Below are positions 25,860 through 37,911 of a stretch of 64,000 bases of DNA, in pieces. Position 1 is the stretch's first letter; every line of letters begins with the position of its first letter. The stretch is from the NCBI GenBank assembly GCA_039707465.1, contig CM077644.1, forward strand, positions 77,460,875 through 77,524,874, given 5' to 3'. The stretch is from Rhabdophis nuchalis (taxonomy: Eukaryota; Chordata; Lepidosauria; Squamata; Natricidae). Position numbers and translations under genes: made by a program. The notes below the pieces were generated by a model. It was given only the letters and a program-made list of their open reading frames with translations. It was not told the DNA's origin and ran no database searches.

Positions 25860-26887
25860 GATGATGGGTTCATAAACCAAGAGAGGTGGCAGAAACGGAA
25901 ACTAAGAGGTTTTTTAGTAAAACTTTTAATTTATGTTTTAAGGGGTCCCAGGGAGGGGATGGTCAAACCAAAATTAGGGTGGTGGTTGAGGGGGAAAACC
26001 CACCGGGGAATGCTTCCAGGCCGGCTAGCGGTCCCGACGGGGAGGGCGTAGTGTCTAGAATTGGAGAGGGGGGGAGGGTCTGTCCAACAGAGGGCTATCC
26101 CATCAAGACTGTGTGTGGGAGGGACAGGTATGGCGGGAGCCAAGGCCCATATCATATAAGGGGAGGGTGCATCTGCTGTTTGCAAGCAGTGGCGCGCTCC
26201 GGCCCTCATGGCTCCTCTTGTGACCCAGGGGGTTCATGATCTCAGGGCCTGGGCCTTCGGCTGATGTTGTGTAACGCCAGGTTCGTGGTTAATAAAGCCC
26301 CCCTTATTCACGATCTGGTTTTGGAGGGGGGGCGGACCTGGCGGGTATTACGGAGACCTGGATGAGCCAAGAGGGGGGGTGCACCTCGTTGAAATGGGTC
26401 CACCGAGTTACCATGCATTTCATCAGCCACGAGCCCAGGGTCGGGGTGGGGGTTGTCATAAAGGAGGATCTGGACCCGAGGGAGACCACTGTGCCCCAGA
26501 CAGCCGGCTGTGAGTCTCTATGTGTGAAGAGGGGTCATGGGAGGCAGTTGGGCTTGCTGATTGTGTACCTGGCTCCCCGCTACGTATCAGTAGCTCTACC
26601 CGAGCTTCTCAATGTGATAGCTGAGATGGCGGTTGACACACCCAGGCTGTTAGTCATGGGGGAATTTCAACCTGCCATCGATAGGCGAGGTATCTGAGAC
26701 GGCACGGGAGTTCATGGCCTCCATGACGGCAATGGACCTGACCCAGTTAGTTCATGACCCCACCCACACTGGAGGACACACGCTGGACTTAGTTTTTGCC
26801 TCCGGCCAGTGGCTAAGTGATCTTGGTTTAGGGGAAATAGCCGTTGAACCCCTGTCATGGTCAGATCACTCTCTCCTTTGGCTAGGC
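25860..26887 (+). pseudogene. L2-type LINE, 5' part: endonuclease region (broken)
   Basis: This is the upstream piece of an L2-like (CR1-group) non-LTR retrotransposon. After a GC-rich leader the frame near 26280 reads [16 protein letters not shown] and [10 protein letters not shown], matching apurinic-type endonuclease motifs of such LINEs. Later MGEFQPAID is a decayed GDFN motif, and LTQLVHDPTHTGGHTLDLVF then LSWSDHSLL is the endonuclease C-terminus. Stops and frame changes break it. The hAT element at 26888 interrupts it; the frame resumes at 29298 (GFPTATSHRGEAEPE). The start is approximate. Confidence 0.8.
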
Positions 26888-27210
26888 CAGTGGTAGGCAA
26901 ACTCATTAGTCAAAAGAGCCAAATATCAACAAAAGCTCGATTGAAATTTCTTTTGAGAGCCGGAAGGTGTGGCCTGTTTTGAGGGCGTGGCTCAGCGGTC
27001 ATGTGACCGGATGGGCGTGGCCAACTTGGAAACTGTGGTGAAACTCACTTAACAACGGTCTTGCTTAGCAACCAAAATTTTGAGCTCAATTGTGGTCATA
27101 AGTTCTCTCATCTCTCTCCAATTTTCTTTTCTTTCTTCCCTTCTTTCTCTTTCTCTCTCTTTCTGTTTCTCTCTGTCTCTCTGAGTCTGTCTATCTGTCT
27201 GTCTCTCTCT

Positions 27211-27640
27211 GTGGCTCTTTATCTCTCCCTCCCTCCCTGTCTCTTTCTATCATTCTCTGTGTCTCTCTCTGTCTCTCTGCCCTCCCTTCTTCTCTGTCTG
27301 TCTGTCTCTGTGGCTCTTTGCCTCCTTCCCTCCCTCTCTCCCTGTCTCTTTCTGTCATTCTCTGTGCCTCTCTCTGTCTCTCTGCCCTCCCTTCTTCTCT
27401 GTCTGTCTGTCTCCGTGGCTCTTTGCCTCCTTCCCTCCCTCTCTCCCTCTCTCCCTGTCTCTTTCTGTCATTCTCCGTGCCTCTCTCTGTCTCTCTGCCC
27501 TCCCTTCTTCTCTGTCTGTCTGTCTCTGTGGCTCTTTGCCTCCTTCCCTCCCTCCCTACCTGTCTCTCTCTGTTTCTCCCTCCCTCCTTCCCCCCCCTCT
27601 CTTTGTATCTGTCAGACCCTGATTCCCTCCGTCCGTCTCT
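27211..27640. repeat. Polypyrimidine tandem array in the hAT element
   Basis: About four units anchored by gtggctcttt at 27211, 27308, 27415 and 27528 (periods 97, 107, 113), each with tgcctccttccctccc and ctctgccctcccttcttc. The + strand is nearly all C/T. Confidence 0.85.
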
Positions 27641-27747
27641 CTCTCGCTCTGTGCCTCTCTGTGTCTGTCTGTCACTGTCCACAAAATACCGCGTGGAGGA
27701 ACGGCGGGCTCTGTGGTGACGGCGAGGCCTTCCGCTGGGGGAGGGGT

Positions 27748-28008
27748 GTCCCCTTCACGTTCCTCGTCTCCCCGGATGCCGCCTGGAACCATCAGCAGCC
27801 GCGCAGACTTGCCGCTTTTCCATGCCGCGCAAAAGATAGGCGCGTGCAATTATAATGCAAGTTTCCACCGCCACGAACTCTCCAAGATTGTAATTGGGCG
27901 GGGCATGCGCGCGCCTATCTTTTGCACGGCATGGAAAAGCGGCAAGTCTCTGCGTGGCTGCGGATGGCTCCGGACGGCATTCGGGGAGATGAGGAACGTG
28001 AAGGGGAC
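27748..28008. repeat. About 100-bp inverted repeat inside the hAT element
   Basis: The left arm 27748-27848 (gtccccttcacgttcctcgt...gcaaaagataggcgcg) and right arm 27905-28008 are imperfect complements around a spacer of about 56 bp. The spacer has shorter matching pieces (attataat, attgtaattg). Polypyrimidine tracts flank it on both sides. Confidence 0.85.
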
Positions 28009-28309
28009 CTCGCGGACCTCTTTCTTTCTTTCTTTCTTTATCTCTCTCTCCCACTTTCTTTTTCTTTCTGTTTTTCTTTCTCTCTTTTTCTTTTTGTCTC
28101 TCTCTGTCAATCTCTCTCTTTATCTGTCTCTCTCTCCTCCCTCCACCCATCTATCATTCTGTGTGTGTGTGTGTGTGTGCCTCTCTCTCTCTGATTCCCT
28201 CTCTCCCTCCCTCTCTCTCTCTGTCTCTCTGTTTGTCTCTTCCTCCCCCCCTCTGTCTCTCTCTGTATGTAAGTCTCTCCTTCCCTCTCTCCCTCCCTCC
28301 CCCCCCCGG

Positions 28310-29240
28310 AAGCAGTGGAAAGCCCGGCACACTGGCCGGAGAGCACACGGCCGCCGCCTCCCTCAGCGAGCGGGCGGGGAGAGCACCCGAGAGCACGCCC
28401 ACCTCGGTCCCAGCCTCACGTGGCGGCCAGTCCCGGAAAGCACGGCGCGGCGGCCTCCGCAGGCGGCTGTTGCTGCTGCTGTCCCCGAGCCCTGCAACAT
28501 GCAGCTCCTGCCGTCCGAGCGCACGTTTCCACCAGGTCCCTCTTTGGCCCCTCAGGTCCGGCTCTTCCTCTCTCTCCCCCTCCGCCCGGAGGCAACGGAG
28601 GGCCCGGCAGCAGAGCACCCGGGGCTGCGGCTGTGCCCGAGCCGTCCGGGTGCCAGGCACCCGCCTCCCTGGGCGCACGGCGCACGGACAGCTCCGGCGC
28701 AGCCCCGGGCGCTCCCCCGCCCGTTCGCTCGCTCGTTACAGGGGGAGGCAGCCGCAGGGAAGGCGTCAGGCTGGGGCTCTTTTCTGTCTCCCAGACAGCG
28801 CTGGGGGTGAGCTGAGTAGCCTGCTCTTGGAAGTGGGGGCTGTGGCCGATGGGCTTGGTCCTGGCCTCTCGTTCTGTCTGCCCGGGAGACAGAGTCCAGG
28901 GAGGAAGATAATGGCCATTTTGGAGACAACGTGTCCAGCGCCTTCCACTCGCACCCGCAGCAGCAGCACCCGTCACTCCCCGTTGCCTTCGGAGGCAGGC
29001 AAAGGAGACAACCGCTCCTCTTGGTGGGGTGGCCGTGCTCGTGTGCTCTGGCCCTAAGCCTCGTGTCCCCCCTGCAGGGCCAAGCGTGGCTCACCTGCGC
29101 TGGGAGGACTTCCTGGGTCTCCCCCAAGGGAGGCGGGCGCGCAGCGGCCGGATGGCTCCGGCGAAGCTGCAACCCCGGGCGCTCCCCCCCACCCGTTCGC
29201 TCGCGGGGGGGTGGAGGGAGAGAGGAAGAGCCACACCGAG
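28310..29240. other. CpG-rich block carried by the hAT element
   Basis: About 930 bp with high GC and many CpG, unlike the AT-rich intron around it. It contains a repeated segment: gggcgctcccccgcccgttc near 28708 recurs as gggcgctccccccca-cccgttc near 29178. It would score as a CpG island. Nothing in it identifies a host gene promoter. Confidence 0.7.
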
Positions 29241-29297
29241 GGGCCAAAGAGCCACTCGTGGCTCGCGAGCCGCGGTTTGCCGACCACTGGGCTAGGC

Positions 29298-31625
29298 TTT
29301 CCAACCGCTACATCCCACCGCGGGGAGGCGGAACCGGAAGCGTTGAGATGGTTCCGCCCCAGGCGCCTGATGTACTCTGTGAGGTTCCAGATGGAACCTC
29401 AGGCCAATACCTGAGATCTTGACCCACGACTCAACTGAGGACCTAGTGGCCGCGTGAAATCGTGCGGCCATGGGGGCCCTGGACTGGGTCATGCCTTTGC
29501 GGCCTCTCACCCGGCGCCGAACCACCTTGGTCCCTTGGTTTTCTGAGGAGCTGAGGGTGATGAAATGTCGGAAGAGATGCCTAGAGAGCGGTTGGAGGGC
29601 CACCCGCTCCAAGTATGATCAGACACTGGTAAGGTCACATTTGAAGACCTACATAGTGGTGATAAAAGCGGCAAAACGTAATTATTTCTCCGCTCTTATC
29701 GCGTCTGCAGATAACCACCCTGTTTAGGGTGACCCGCTCCCTCCTTCACCAGAGGGCGCGGGATGCCCCCTTGCAGGGTCGTGAGGAGGAATTTGGGTGT
29801 TATCTGCATGATAAAATCGATCAGATCCGGGACGGGTTGGCCTCCGATTGGACTAGTTCAGACAGGCTGACGGAGGCAGGTCTTGAGTCTGTTATCTGGG
29901 AAGAGTTCGATCCTGTGACTCCTGAGGATATGGACAGGATGCTGGGGCGGCTGAACGCCACCACATGTTTATTGGACCCGTGTCCCTCCTGGTTGGTACT
30001 GGCATCCCGGGAGGTTACACGAGGCTGGCTCCAGGGAATTGTCAACGCTTCTTTGAGTGAGGGGTTTCTGCCGGCCACTTTGAAAGAGGCGGTGGTGAGG
30101 CCCCTCCTCAAGAAGCCCTCCCTGGACCCGGCTGTGTTGGCCAACTACCGTTCAGTCTCCAACCTTCGATTTCTTGCGAAGGTTGTTGAGAGTGTGGTGG
30201 CTCGACAACTCCTCAGCACCTGGAGGAAACTGTCTATGTGGACCCGCGCTAGTCCAGCTTCCGGCCTGGGCATAGCACAGAGACGGCATTGGTCACGTTT
30301 GTGGATGATCTCTGGAGGGCTCGGGATAGGGGTTGTTCCTCTATCCTGGTCCTGTTAGATCTCTCAGCGGCTTTCGATACCATCGACTATGGTATCGTTG
30401 CGCCGGCTGGAGGGGCTGGGGGTGGGGGGACACCGTTTTATGGTGGTTCTCCTACCTCTCCGACCGGTTGCAATTTGTGTTGGCAGGAGGGCAGAGATCG
30501 ACCTTGAGGTGCCTCACTTGTGGGGTACCACAGGGGTTGGTCCTCTCGCCTCTCCTGTTCAACATTTATATGAAGCCATTGGGTGAGATCATCGGTGGTT
30601 TTGTGGTAGAATTCCACCAGTACACTGACGATACTCAGCTGTACATCTTTACCCGGGACCACTCCAACGATGCCCTGGAAGTGATGTCCAGGTGTCTGGA
30701 GGCCGTGCGTGTCTGGATGGGGAGAAACAGGCTCTGACTCAACCCGTCCAAGACCGAGTGGCTGTGGCTTCCGGCGTCATGATATAGCCAGTTGGCACCA
30801 GCTCTGGCTATTGGGGGCAAGTCATTGGCCCCCACAGAGAGGGCTCACAACTTGGGCGTCCTCCTGGACTCTCGGCTGTCTCTAGAAGACCATTTGACAG
30901 CCGTGGCCAGGGGGGCTTTTTATCAGGTCCGCCTGATATGCCAGTTGCACCCCTTTCTGGATCGTGATGCTTTACGCATGGTCACTCAAGCCCTCATCAT
31001 CTCCCGCCTGGACTACTGCAACGCTCTCTACATGGGGCTTCCCTTGAAGTGCACCCGGAGGCTCCAGTTAGTTCAGAATGCGGCCACGCGGGGGATTCTG
31101 GGAGCCTCCAGATGCTCCCACGTGACACCTCTCCTACGTGAGCTGCACTGGCTGCTGTGGCTTTTCAGGTGCGCTTCAAGGTACTAGTAACCACTTTTAA
31201 AGCGCTCCATGGCAAGGGACCTGGTTATCTTCAAGATCGCCTCCTGCTACCAAATACCTCCCACAGAGAGGGCCTCTTCAGTGTGCCGTCAGCTAAACAA
31301 TGTTGGCTGGCGACCCCCAGGGGGAGAGCCTTCTCTGTGGCAGCCTCTGCCCTCTGGAATGACCTACCCCCTGACCTACGGACGATCACCGACTTACGCT
31401 TTTTCCGTCGGGCCCTGAAGTCCCATTTATTTCATGCTACCAGCCTGTCGTAGTTTTTAAATTGATTTTAGTAGGGGTTTTAATTTGGCAGGCCAATTTA
31501 TTTAATTATATCTTAACATTTGATCTTAACTTTTATATTACTCATTTTTACTGTTGGCTGTACACCGCCCTGAGTACCGAAAGGGAGATAGGGCGGTATA
31601 TAAATGCAATAAATCTTAAATCTTA
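29298..31625 (+). pseudogene. L2-type LINE, 3' part: reverse transcriptase and 3' end (broken)
   Basis: Continues the element interrupted at 26888. Linker: RKRCLESGWRATRSKYDQTL and AAKRNYFSALI. RT: VVRPLLKKPSLDPAVLANYR, then VSNLRFLAKVVESVV, then [40 protein letters not shown] and YTDDTQLYIF (catalytic box, YADD changed to YTDD). C-terminus: RLDYCNALYMGLPL, LHWLL, LWNDLPPDLRTITDLRFFRR. Frame changes near 29727, 30330, 30738 and 31150 make it a pseudogene. The 3' end has the tgtacaccgccctgagtacc-type stem and ends in aataaatcttaaatctt. Confidence 0.88.
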
Positions 31626-32803
31626 ATTATCAGCTGAAGTACTATAACAATATGAACTTACGTATTCCTAGCATTTTTTCTTCGTGTGGATAAAGATTTT
31701 TCTTCTGCTTAGATACACAGCTGTTTCCAAGCACTTTTTATTAACTAAAATTTCATATATTTATTAATGTAGCCACTGCAGAAAGAAAGAGTCAGATGAA
31801 TGAGGCAGTGCAGGCAGATAGCTTAGTGGAGGAGTTGTCAGCTGCCTGTTTGTTCAACTTGTTATTTCTACCATTATTAACATAAAGATATTGTGTTAAT
31901 CATACACAGAATATGCACACATATGCACATAAGCATACCTCAAACCTTTTGGATTAATTTCCAATAATAGAAGTGTTACTTATTGATTTTATTAGAGCAA
32001 GTTCTGCTACTAACCGATTAGGCTCTCTGCAACCTTAACATGACCTCTATATATTGAGAAGCATATAGCAAAATCAAAATACAAATGTCTATCTTTTTGT
32101 GTAGCCAAGCCTATCATTCCATTTAAGGCTCATCACATTATCCTTAAAATAGTGATGCCATCCAATATTTTATGTACCAAAACATTGCAAATAGAAGAAT
32201 TCTTAGATTTTCATATATATTTTTCTTGGATTTTATCTGAGTAGAGAAACTTTAAGCCTAAATGACTCATTCAAACCTTTTGGGCAGGAGTCCTTAAACT
32301 TTTCCTAGAAACCAAATTGATTAAGTGCTGTAAAAATGCAGTCCATGTTGCTTTTTCCCAAAAGGCAAACTGTAGTGGGTAACTTTCTGTTCTTGGTTTT
32401 CAAATGTATATGGTTTTGAAACAGAAGTTGGGCACATGCTGTAGTTACACAAAGTAACACTCAGCTGGTTTGGGCTAATGGTTCTTCATCACAATGCACC
32501 ACCAACAGATAATGGCATGCATTTATTCTTTTTTTGCAGTAGTCATTTTAAACTATTATTTAAAACTACCTACGGTTAAGAAATAATCTTCTACATTTTA
32601 TTATTTTCAATAGTTCACCATAGTGGATGAATAAAAAATTATTTGAAGAGCAGCTTTTATGTTTGTATGAAATGGTTTTATTGAAAAAAGCTATACTTTT
32701 TATGTACTTGTCTGAACCTTTTGAAAGATTAACTGGATTCTGCTGTATTTAGATATTTCAGAATCAGACTAGAGCTGGAAGGAACCTTGGCGGTCTTCTA
32801 GTC

Positions 32804-32965
32804 CAGGGGTCCCCAACCTTTTTTTCACCAGGGACCGGTTTCATTTTAAAGAAAATTCAGTAGTCATGTGACTGGGTGGGCGTGGCCAACTTGGAAAATG
32901 TGAAACTCACTTAACAATGATCTTGGTTAGCAACCAAACTTTTGGCCTCAACTGTGGTCATAAAT

Positions 32966-33032
<67 letters not shown>

Positions 33033-33963
33033 CTCTCTCTCTTTCTTTCTCTCTGTCTCTGTCTCTCTTTCTTTCTCTCGCTATTTCTTTCTTTCTCTCT
33101 TTCTCTCTCTTTCCCTTTCTCTCTTTATTTCTTTCACTTTCTTTCTTTTTTTCTTTCTCTCTTTCTCTCTTTTTCTTTCTCTCTCTTTCTCTCTTTCTGT
33201 ATCTTTTTCTGTCTCTTTATTTCTTTTCTGTCTTTCTCTCTGTCTGTCTTTCTCTCTCTCCCACTTTGTTTTTCTTTCTTTCTCTTTCTTTCTCTGTCTC
33301 TCTCCTTCATCCGCCCATCTCTGTCACTCTGTGTGTGTGTGCATGTGTCTGTCTTGCATTCATTCAATCACTCATTCTGTGTCTCTGTCTATCTTTCTCT
33401 CCTTCCCTCCCTCTCTCTGTCTCTCTATGTGTGTCTGTCGTCGTCGTCCCCCCCCCCAGCCTTCTCAGCCCGCCTGCCGTGCTTGGTCGCTCGTTCGCTC
33501 GGTCAGGCTCCGTGGCTGGGTAGGAGCCGGGCTGGAGAGGAGGAGGAGGGAGGAGGGGGCAGCCCATTGGGCAGAGCGTACGGCAGAACGCAGGAGGATG
33601 GTGGGGGCTCTTCCTCCACCCTCGTCGACGGAGGGACTCCTGTGCGCCGCCGGAGCAACCCTCCCTACAGCCGCCAGTTCCCTCCCCCGCCCGCGGAGCC
33701 TCCGCAGCCCCTGGAAGAAAACGAGTGGCCGGCATGCCAGCAGGGGAGGGAATTGGTGGCCGGTCCGGCGGCGCCCAGGAGTCCCTCCGTCGACGAGGGT
33801 GGAGGAAGAGCCACACTCCAACGGCGCAAACAGCCGCACCTGCGTTCTCCCGCGCGCTCTGCTCAGGGGGCTGCTCCCTCCTCCTCCTCTCCAGCCCTGC
33901 GGCCCGGCTCCCACCCAGCCAAGGACCGGCACCGGTCCGCGGCCCGGGGGTTGGGGACCCCTG
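32804..33963. mobile_element. 1.16-kb non-autonomous hAT element in CR1
   Basis: Ends caggggtccccaacc and ggttggggacccctg are exact inverted repeats. The flanks ttctagtc (32796-32803 and 33964-33971) are identical 8-bp duplications. Contents: the shared module (32860-32968), a (CTTT)n and polypyrimidine tract (32968-33440), and a GC-rich block with long inverted arms (33521-33912). No transposase. The long Ser/Leu/Phe reading frame across it is an artefact. Confidence 0.92.
33521..33912. repeat. GC-rich inverted repeat with perfect 36-bp core arms
   Basis: Core arms 33606-33641 and 33777-33812 are exactly complementary; the left one contains accctcgtcgacggagggac. The complementarity extends outward imperfectly to about 33521 and 33912 (gccgggctggagaggagg against cctcctctccagccctgc). 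The fold would span about 390 bp. Confidence 0.85.
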
Positions 33964-35214
33964 TTCTAGTCCATACTCTAAACCATGTCAGAGAGAGATA
34001 AGATAAGATAATTTAATTTTTAGACCGCTCCCTCTCCCCAAGGGGACTCGTCCCTGTCAGACAAGTCCCTGTCCAGTCTCTTCTTAAAAACCTCCAGTGG
34101 TGAATCACCCACAATTTTTGAAGGCAAGCTGCTCTACTGCAACAATTTTATCCAAAAACCATTTCTTTTATCATTCAGTCCACATCATTTAATCTTAACT
34201 GGATATTCTTTTGTTGCAATCCTATTAGCAAGACTCTGTGAGTCTTAAGGATATGTTTATTGTATGCTGTTTATATACTGTTGAAGGGTATATAGGGTGG
34301 TTTTTATATACTGCTGAAGAATAGACATATAACATGGAGAGGGAGGAAGCAAAACAAGTTTCCAGCTTGAATGGGATTCATGTATGCTGGTTTTATGCCA
34401 ATTTCCAAATAGTTATTTCTGCAATATAAAACTGCACAAAAGTCACATTTTGATATATTTCTGGAAAACAAATTCACAGCAAGCTTTTCTCCCATGACAA
34501 GTACTTTTGGGGAAAGTAGAGTGTTGATGCTGAACACAAACCTATAGCCTTATTATCCAGCCTGCAACTGATACATTGGGGGAGAGTGATTTAGTTTAAG
34601 AAGAGGGATTAGTTAAGTTAAAACGACAGCAGCAGTTGCAGTAACAGAACAGACAACAGAGCAAATCGGTATAGGAAAGGCAAGTAGAATGAAGAAGATA
34701 GAAGTTGAAGGAGAGTCATCAATGTGAGGCAACAAGGGAGATCCTGAAGGTGGATGATAAGACAAAAAAGAGGCTGTGGCCAAGTAAAATCGAAGACATG
34801 AAAAGAAAAAAAGGGAGGGCATCAGAATATAAAATCTAAAGCTAAAAATAGTAGAAGAAAGTAGGCAGTTCTGGCCCACAGTGGGTCAACCTTATTCAGG
34901 GCACTAAGTATTCTCCATTTAGCCAAATGTCCTCAAGGTTATCATACCAGTTAAGTCTCCTGACTTCAGAAATCAGGGCTCCTGACTTTCCCACAATTGT
35001 GATTGCAGAGTCCAATAGACAGCCATCACTCTCCTATTGAATCCATTATTTGACAAAGCCAAACATCTTGTTTTTTCTGAACTGTGGGAATGTAATTGCA
35101 AATAGGAATGTTTTTATTTGGAATTTTAATTATGCAATGGAATTAATGAATAAGACAGATTTGTTTTGCCCCAATTTCCAACACAAACCAATTGATGGTT
35201 TGATATTGATATTT

Positions 35215-35305
35215 GATATTTCCAGGGCAGATCTGGCCAGATCTAAGCAACCCATCGTGCCGAATCTGGCTCATGGGCCTTGAGTTTGACACCCTTGATC
35301 TACTC
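35215..35305. mobile_element. hAT MITE end remnant
   Basis: cgaatctggctcatgggcct-tgagtttgacaccctt is the right end of the family seen at 43867 and 54230. No left end found. Confidence 0.4.
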
Positions 35306-37359
35306 AAAAAAGCCCTTGGTATATGCATATATATAGTTAATTACTCATACCTGAAATCTTATTCTCTTTAGTTATTTAACTTTATTTAACTGACATGTCT
35401 TTCTTCCCAACTAATAAATTATAACAATATTTCAAAGCATTATTTCTTATGGCTTCCATAAAATAGTAAGTTTAGTGATGCAATATGAACTAATTTTTAC
35501 ATGGGAACACGTGGATAGTCAACATCTGTAACCCTGACCCCCAAAGTAACCTATTTAATTATTAGCCCTAGCAAACAAAATGGGGGATCCAAATATAGGC
35601 GTTTGGATTAAATAATCATGCAAATGCTGAGCTAATGAACTATCTTTCTAAATTATTTGATTCTTTAAAATTGGTTGAGCTTTCTCAATATCATCTCTCA
35701 TTTTAAAGATGTGCAGTTGCAATACTTTTAAGAAATATAAACTGAGGCAATGGCTTAATGAATAAAACATGACTGCATGTTCTGAATGTGCAGGAAAACA
35801 GTATGCTCAAATAATTCAAATAATTATAGGGAAATATGTAAAACTCAAATACTTCTTGCAAGTTAGGATTTAATTCCTCCAGATATTTTTCATTGCACAA
35901 TATAAAAACAATTATAAAAAAGAAAGAAAAAAGCAATTTTATTTCAAAAGCTAATATGTACAAAAATACATTAATACTGGAAAACATAATATAGTATGGA
36001 TTTGATTTGAAAGAATCTGTTCACATCTGAATAGTTCTACAAGTGAATGTCCATGTACAATTAATTCAAAAACCTTAAAAAAGGAGCATTCAGCAGAGGA
36101 GAATATCTGCCTTGCAACTTTGCAAGTTCCTTTCCTCTTTGAAAAAGGAGGAGTTTTTAAAAACCTTATTCTGGGGGTGCTTGATAATTTGTTTTGATTT
36201 TCTCTTGGTGCTGATTCTGAGATCACTGTTGTGATGACGGGCACTGCTGGTCATAATTCTGTTTTCTATTGCCTTTCAACTACTGTGAAGCTTCTGGACC
36301 TATTTCTAACTCCAATTGAAGGAATTTCATCATTATATATAATGATACTTAATACTTAGCATCATATCGTTTCACAAAGGATTTGTCATGAGTGGTCTTT
36401 CTTGCTCCTTTAGAAGCTTTACAAGCTCAGTTGTAAACAGATAATTCATTTACTACCTCATTGTTGATTAGTACTTTGGACAGCACCCAGCCTTAAATGC
36501 TAAAATTGTTTCAGAAAGGTCCTTCAGAACTGGTATTTCAGCGGAGCATGACATATAGGTAACACAGACACATATTCAAAGGCACTTATTTCCAGACATT
36601 TTTATGTGAAACAGGAGTATCCCAGTACAGTGGTTGTTAACTTGGAGGGGTTGTTGTTTGTAAAATATGTATGACACAGGTCGTTTCTAAGTCTGTCTGC
36701 AAGAATTCTCTGTGGTCTTCATTTTGAATCTGAAAGGAATTTAGATTTTTTTTTTTTTTAAGATTGTGATCCTTACCTCAGTGAAACTATGTTTATTTTA
36801 CTCCAAAACAGAGTTTACCCAGAATTTCCACCTTACAATGTGCAGAAATGCAAAAACAGCGCTAATTTATTATAGGATTTATTTCAAAAGGGTTGTAATG
36901 AATTTTTTTTAAATCACTGATTTTTTGGGGGGGATCTCTTTAATGCTATGGTTGCTGCTAAGTTAATATTTTGTTATAAACTTGCCATTTCTGTGCTGTC
37001 ATGGTCTCCTTGTTTTTCACAGGTGTATTGAGAGAAACTGTACTGGGAAAATGTTAGGATTTAGGGAGCAATCAGCCACCTTAGGCTGACTCTGAATCAT
37101 CTGGAGCAGGTACAGGAAGTAACAAATGCTGAAAGTCTCAATTCAAAATGACCACCCAGTCTAAGAACACCTGCCAGCTTAACTTGGTTTGAAAAAAGTC
37201 TGAGTAGAGATGCTCTGTTTAGCTTCTCAAGAAAAAAAAGAGTTACTAGTTCACATCCATGCCAGTGCAATCACCAGACACTGCATCCTTTTCAGGAAAA
37301 GCCACTTCAACCTCAACTCTGTGCTCTCATGTCCATGATCCCTGCGCACTGCTTGAACC

Positions 37360-37405
<46 letters not shown>

Positions 37406-37437
37406 TACGTTTTTGAGCTGATCAGTAAATAAGTCAG

Positions 37438-37488
37438 GGCTACTAGGATAGATCTATTTAGAGCTTATTAGCTCTCATCAGCTAGCTA
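37438..37488 (-). ncRNA. Hammerhead ribozyme motif A (core mutated)
   Basis: On the minus strand: agctag, CTGATGA, gagct-aata-agctc, then TAAA instead of GAAA, tagatctatc, ctagta. Helices I (5 bp), II and III can form, but the core G after helix II is T. That G is essential in the family, so the copy is predicted inactive. Confidence 0.7.
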
Positions 37489-37634
37489 TACCCTTACTGG
37501 GATTCGAACCAGGACTGTATTACATGCTAGGCGAGAGCCTTGCCATTAAGCCAGCTAGGTTCTGTTCTTGTCAGCTGAGACAGGAAGATAGTTATATATA
37601 ATTGTTTCCACAACACCCTGTTAAGGCCCCAATT

Positions 37635-37874
37635 AAGGGAGGAAGCACACTGCTTTTCCTTTTCTGCCTTTCGGCTCATCACCAGAGACCATCTAGACAG
37701 AAAGCCAAGAATTCCGTTGTGTAATTTTTTTATATGTGTGTTATTTATTGATCAGCTCAAAAACGTAACACACATATAAAAAAATTACACAACGGAATTC
37801 TAGTCTTTCTGTCTAGATGGTATCTGGTGATGAGCCGAAAGGCAGAAAAGGAAAAGCAGTGTGCTTCCTCCCTT
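37635..37874. repeat. Palindrome, two 109-bp arms, 22-bp spacer
   Basis: Arms 37635-37743 and 37766-37874 have equal length and few mismatches; the left begins aagggaggaagcacactgct. It marks where an inverted unit (with hammerhead A) meets a direct unit, with a gatcagctcaaaaacg spacer taken from one of them. Confidence 0.9.
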
Positions 37875-37911
37875 GTGAAAATATATGAATATTTTCACAA
37901 CTCCTGTTATG

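Larger units (their letters stand above)
26888..29289. mobile_element. 2.4-kb non-autonomous hAT element in the L2 copy
   Basis: The ends cagtggtaggcaaact and tttgccgaccactg are inverted repeats. The flanks ggctaggc (26880-26887 and 29290-29297) are identical 8-bp duplications, as hAT transposases make. Removing the element and one duplication restores the L2 wording (SLLWLG-FPTA). Contents in order: a module shared with two other hAT elements here (about 26992-27107), a polypyrimidine tandem array, a long inverted repeat (27748-28008), more polypyrimidine, and a CpG-rich block (28310-29240). No transposase was recognised. Long reading frames inside reflect low-complexity or GC-rich composition. 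Confidence 0.9.
32755..34145 (-). mobile_element. CR1 3' end, reverse orientation, split by a hAT element
   Basis: gagctggaaggaaccttggc precedes the hAT insertion, and gtccagtctcttcttaaaaa with acctccagtggtgaatcacc follows it. Between them, at about 33990-34058, lies a short L2 3' end (gaccgctccctctccccaag) with a gataa-type tail, flanked by gtcaga. Insertion order: CR1, then the L2 end and the hAT element. Confidence 0.75.

Noticed and set aside
27061..28810. Reading frames of 264 and 365 codons on the + strand
   Set aside because: Ser/Leu/Cys-rich peptides from polypyrimidine tract running into CpG-rich sequence inside a hAT element; several frames and both strands are open at once.
25860..31625. 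Autonomous, active LINE
   Set aside because: Several frame changes, a catalytic YADD box changed to YTDD, a decayed GDFN motif and a 2.4-kb insertion.
32917..33969. Reading frame of 350 codons on the + strand
   Set aside because: Phe/Leu/Ser run from (CTTT)n and related tracts, then GC-rich hairpin sequence; no family resemblance.
37840..37865. gtgatgagccgaaaggcagaaaag as a hammerhead
   Set aside because: Looks like a core with a GAAA-capped helix II, but the first core C is G, an extra base precedes GAAA, and no helix III or cleavage site follows. Kept only as part of the unit consensus.
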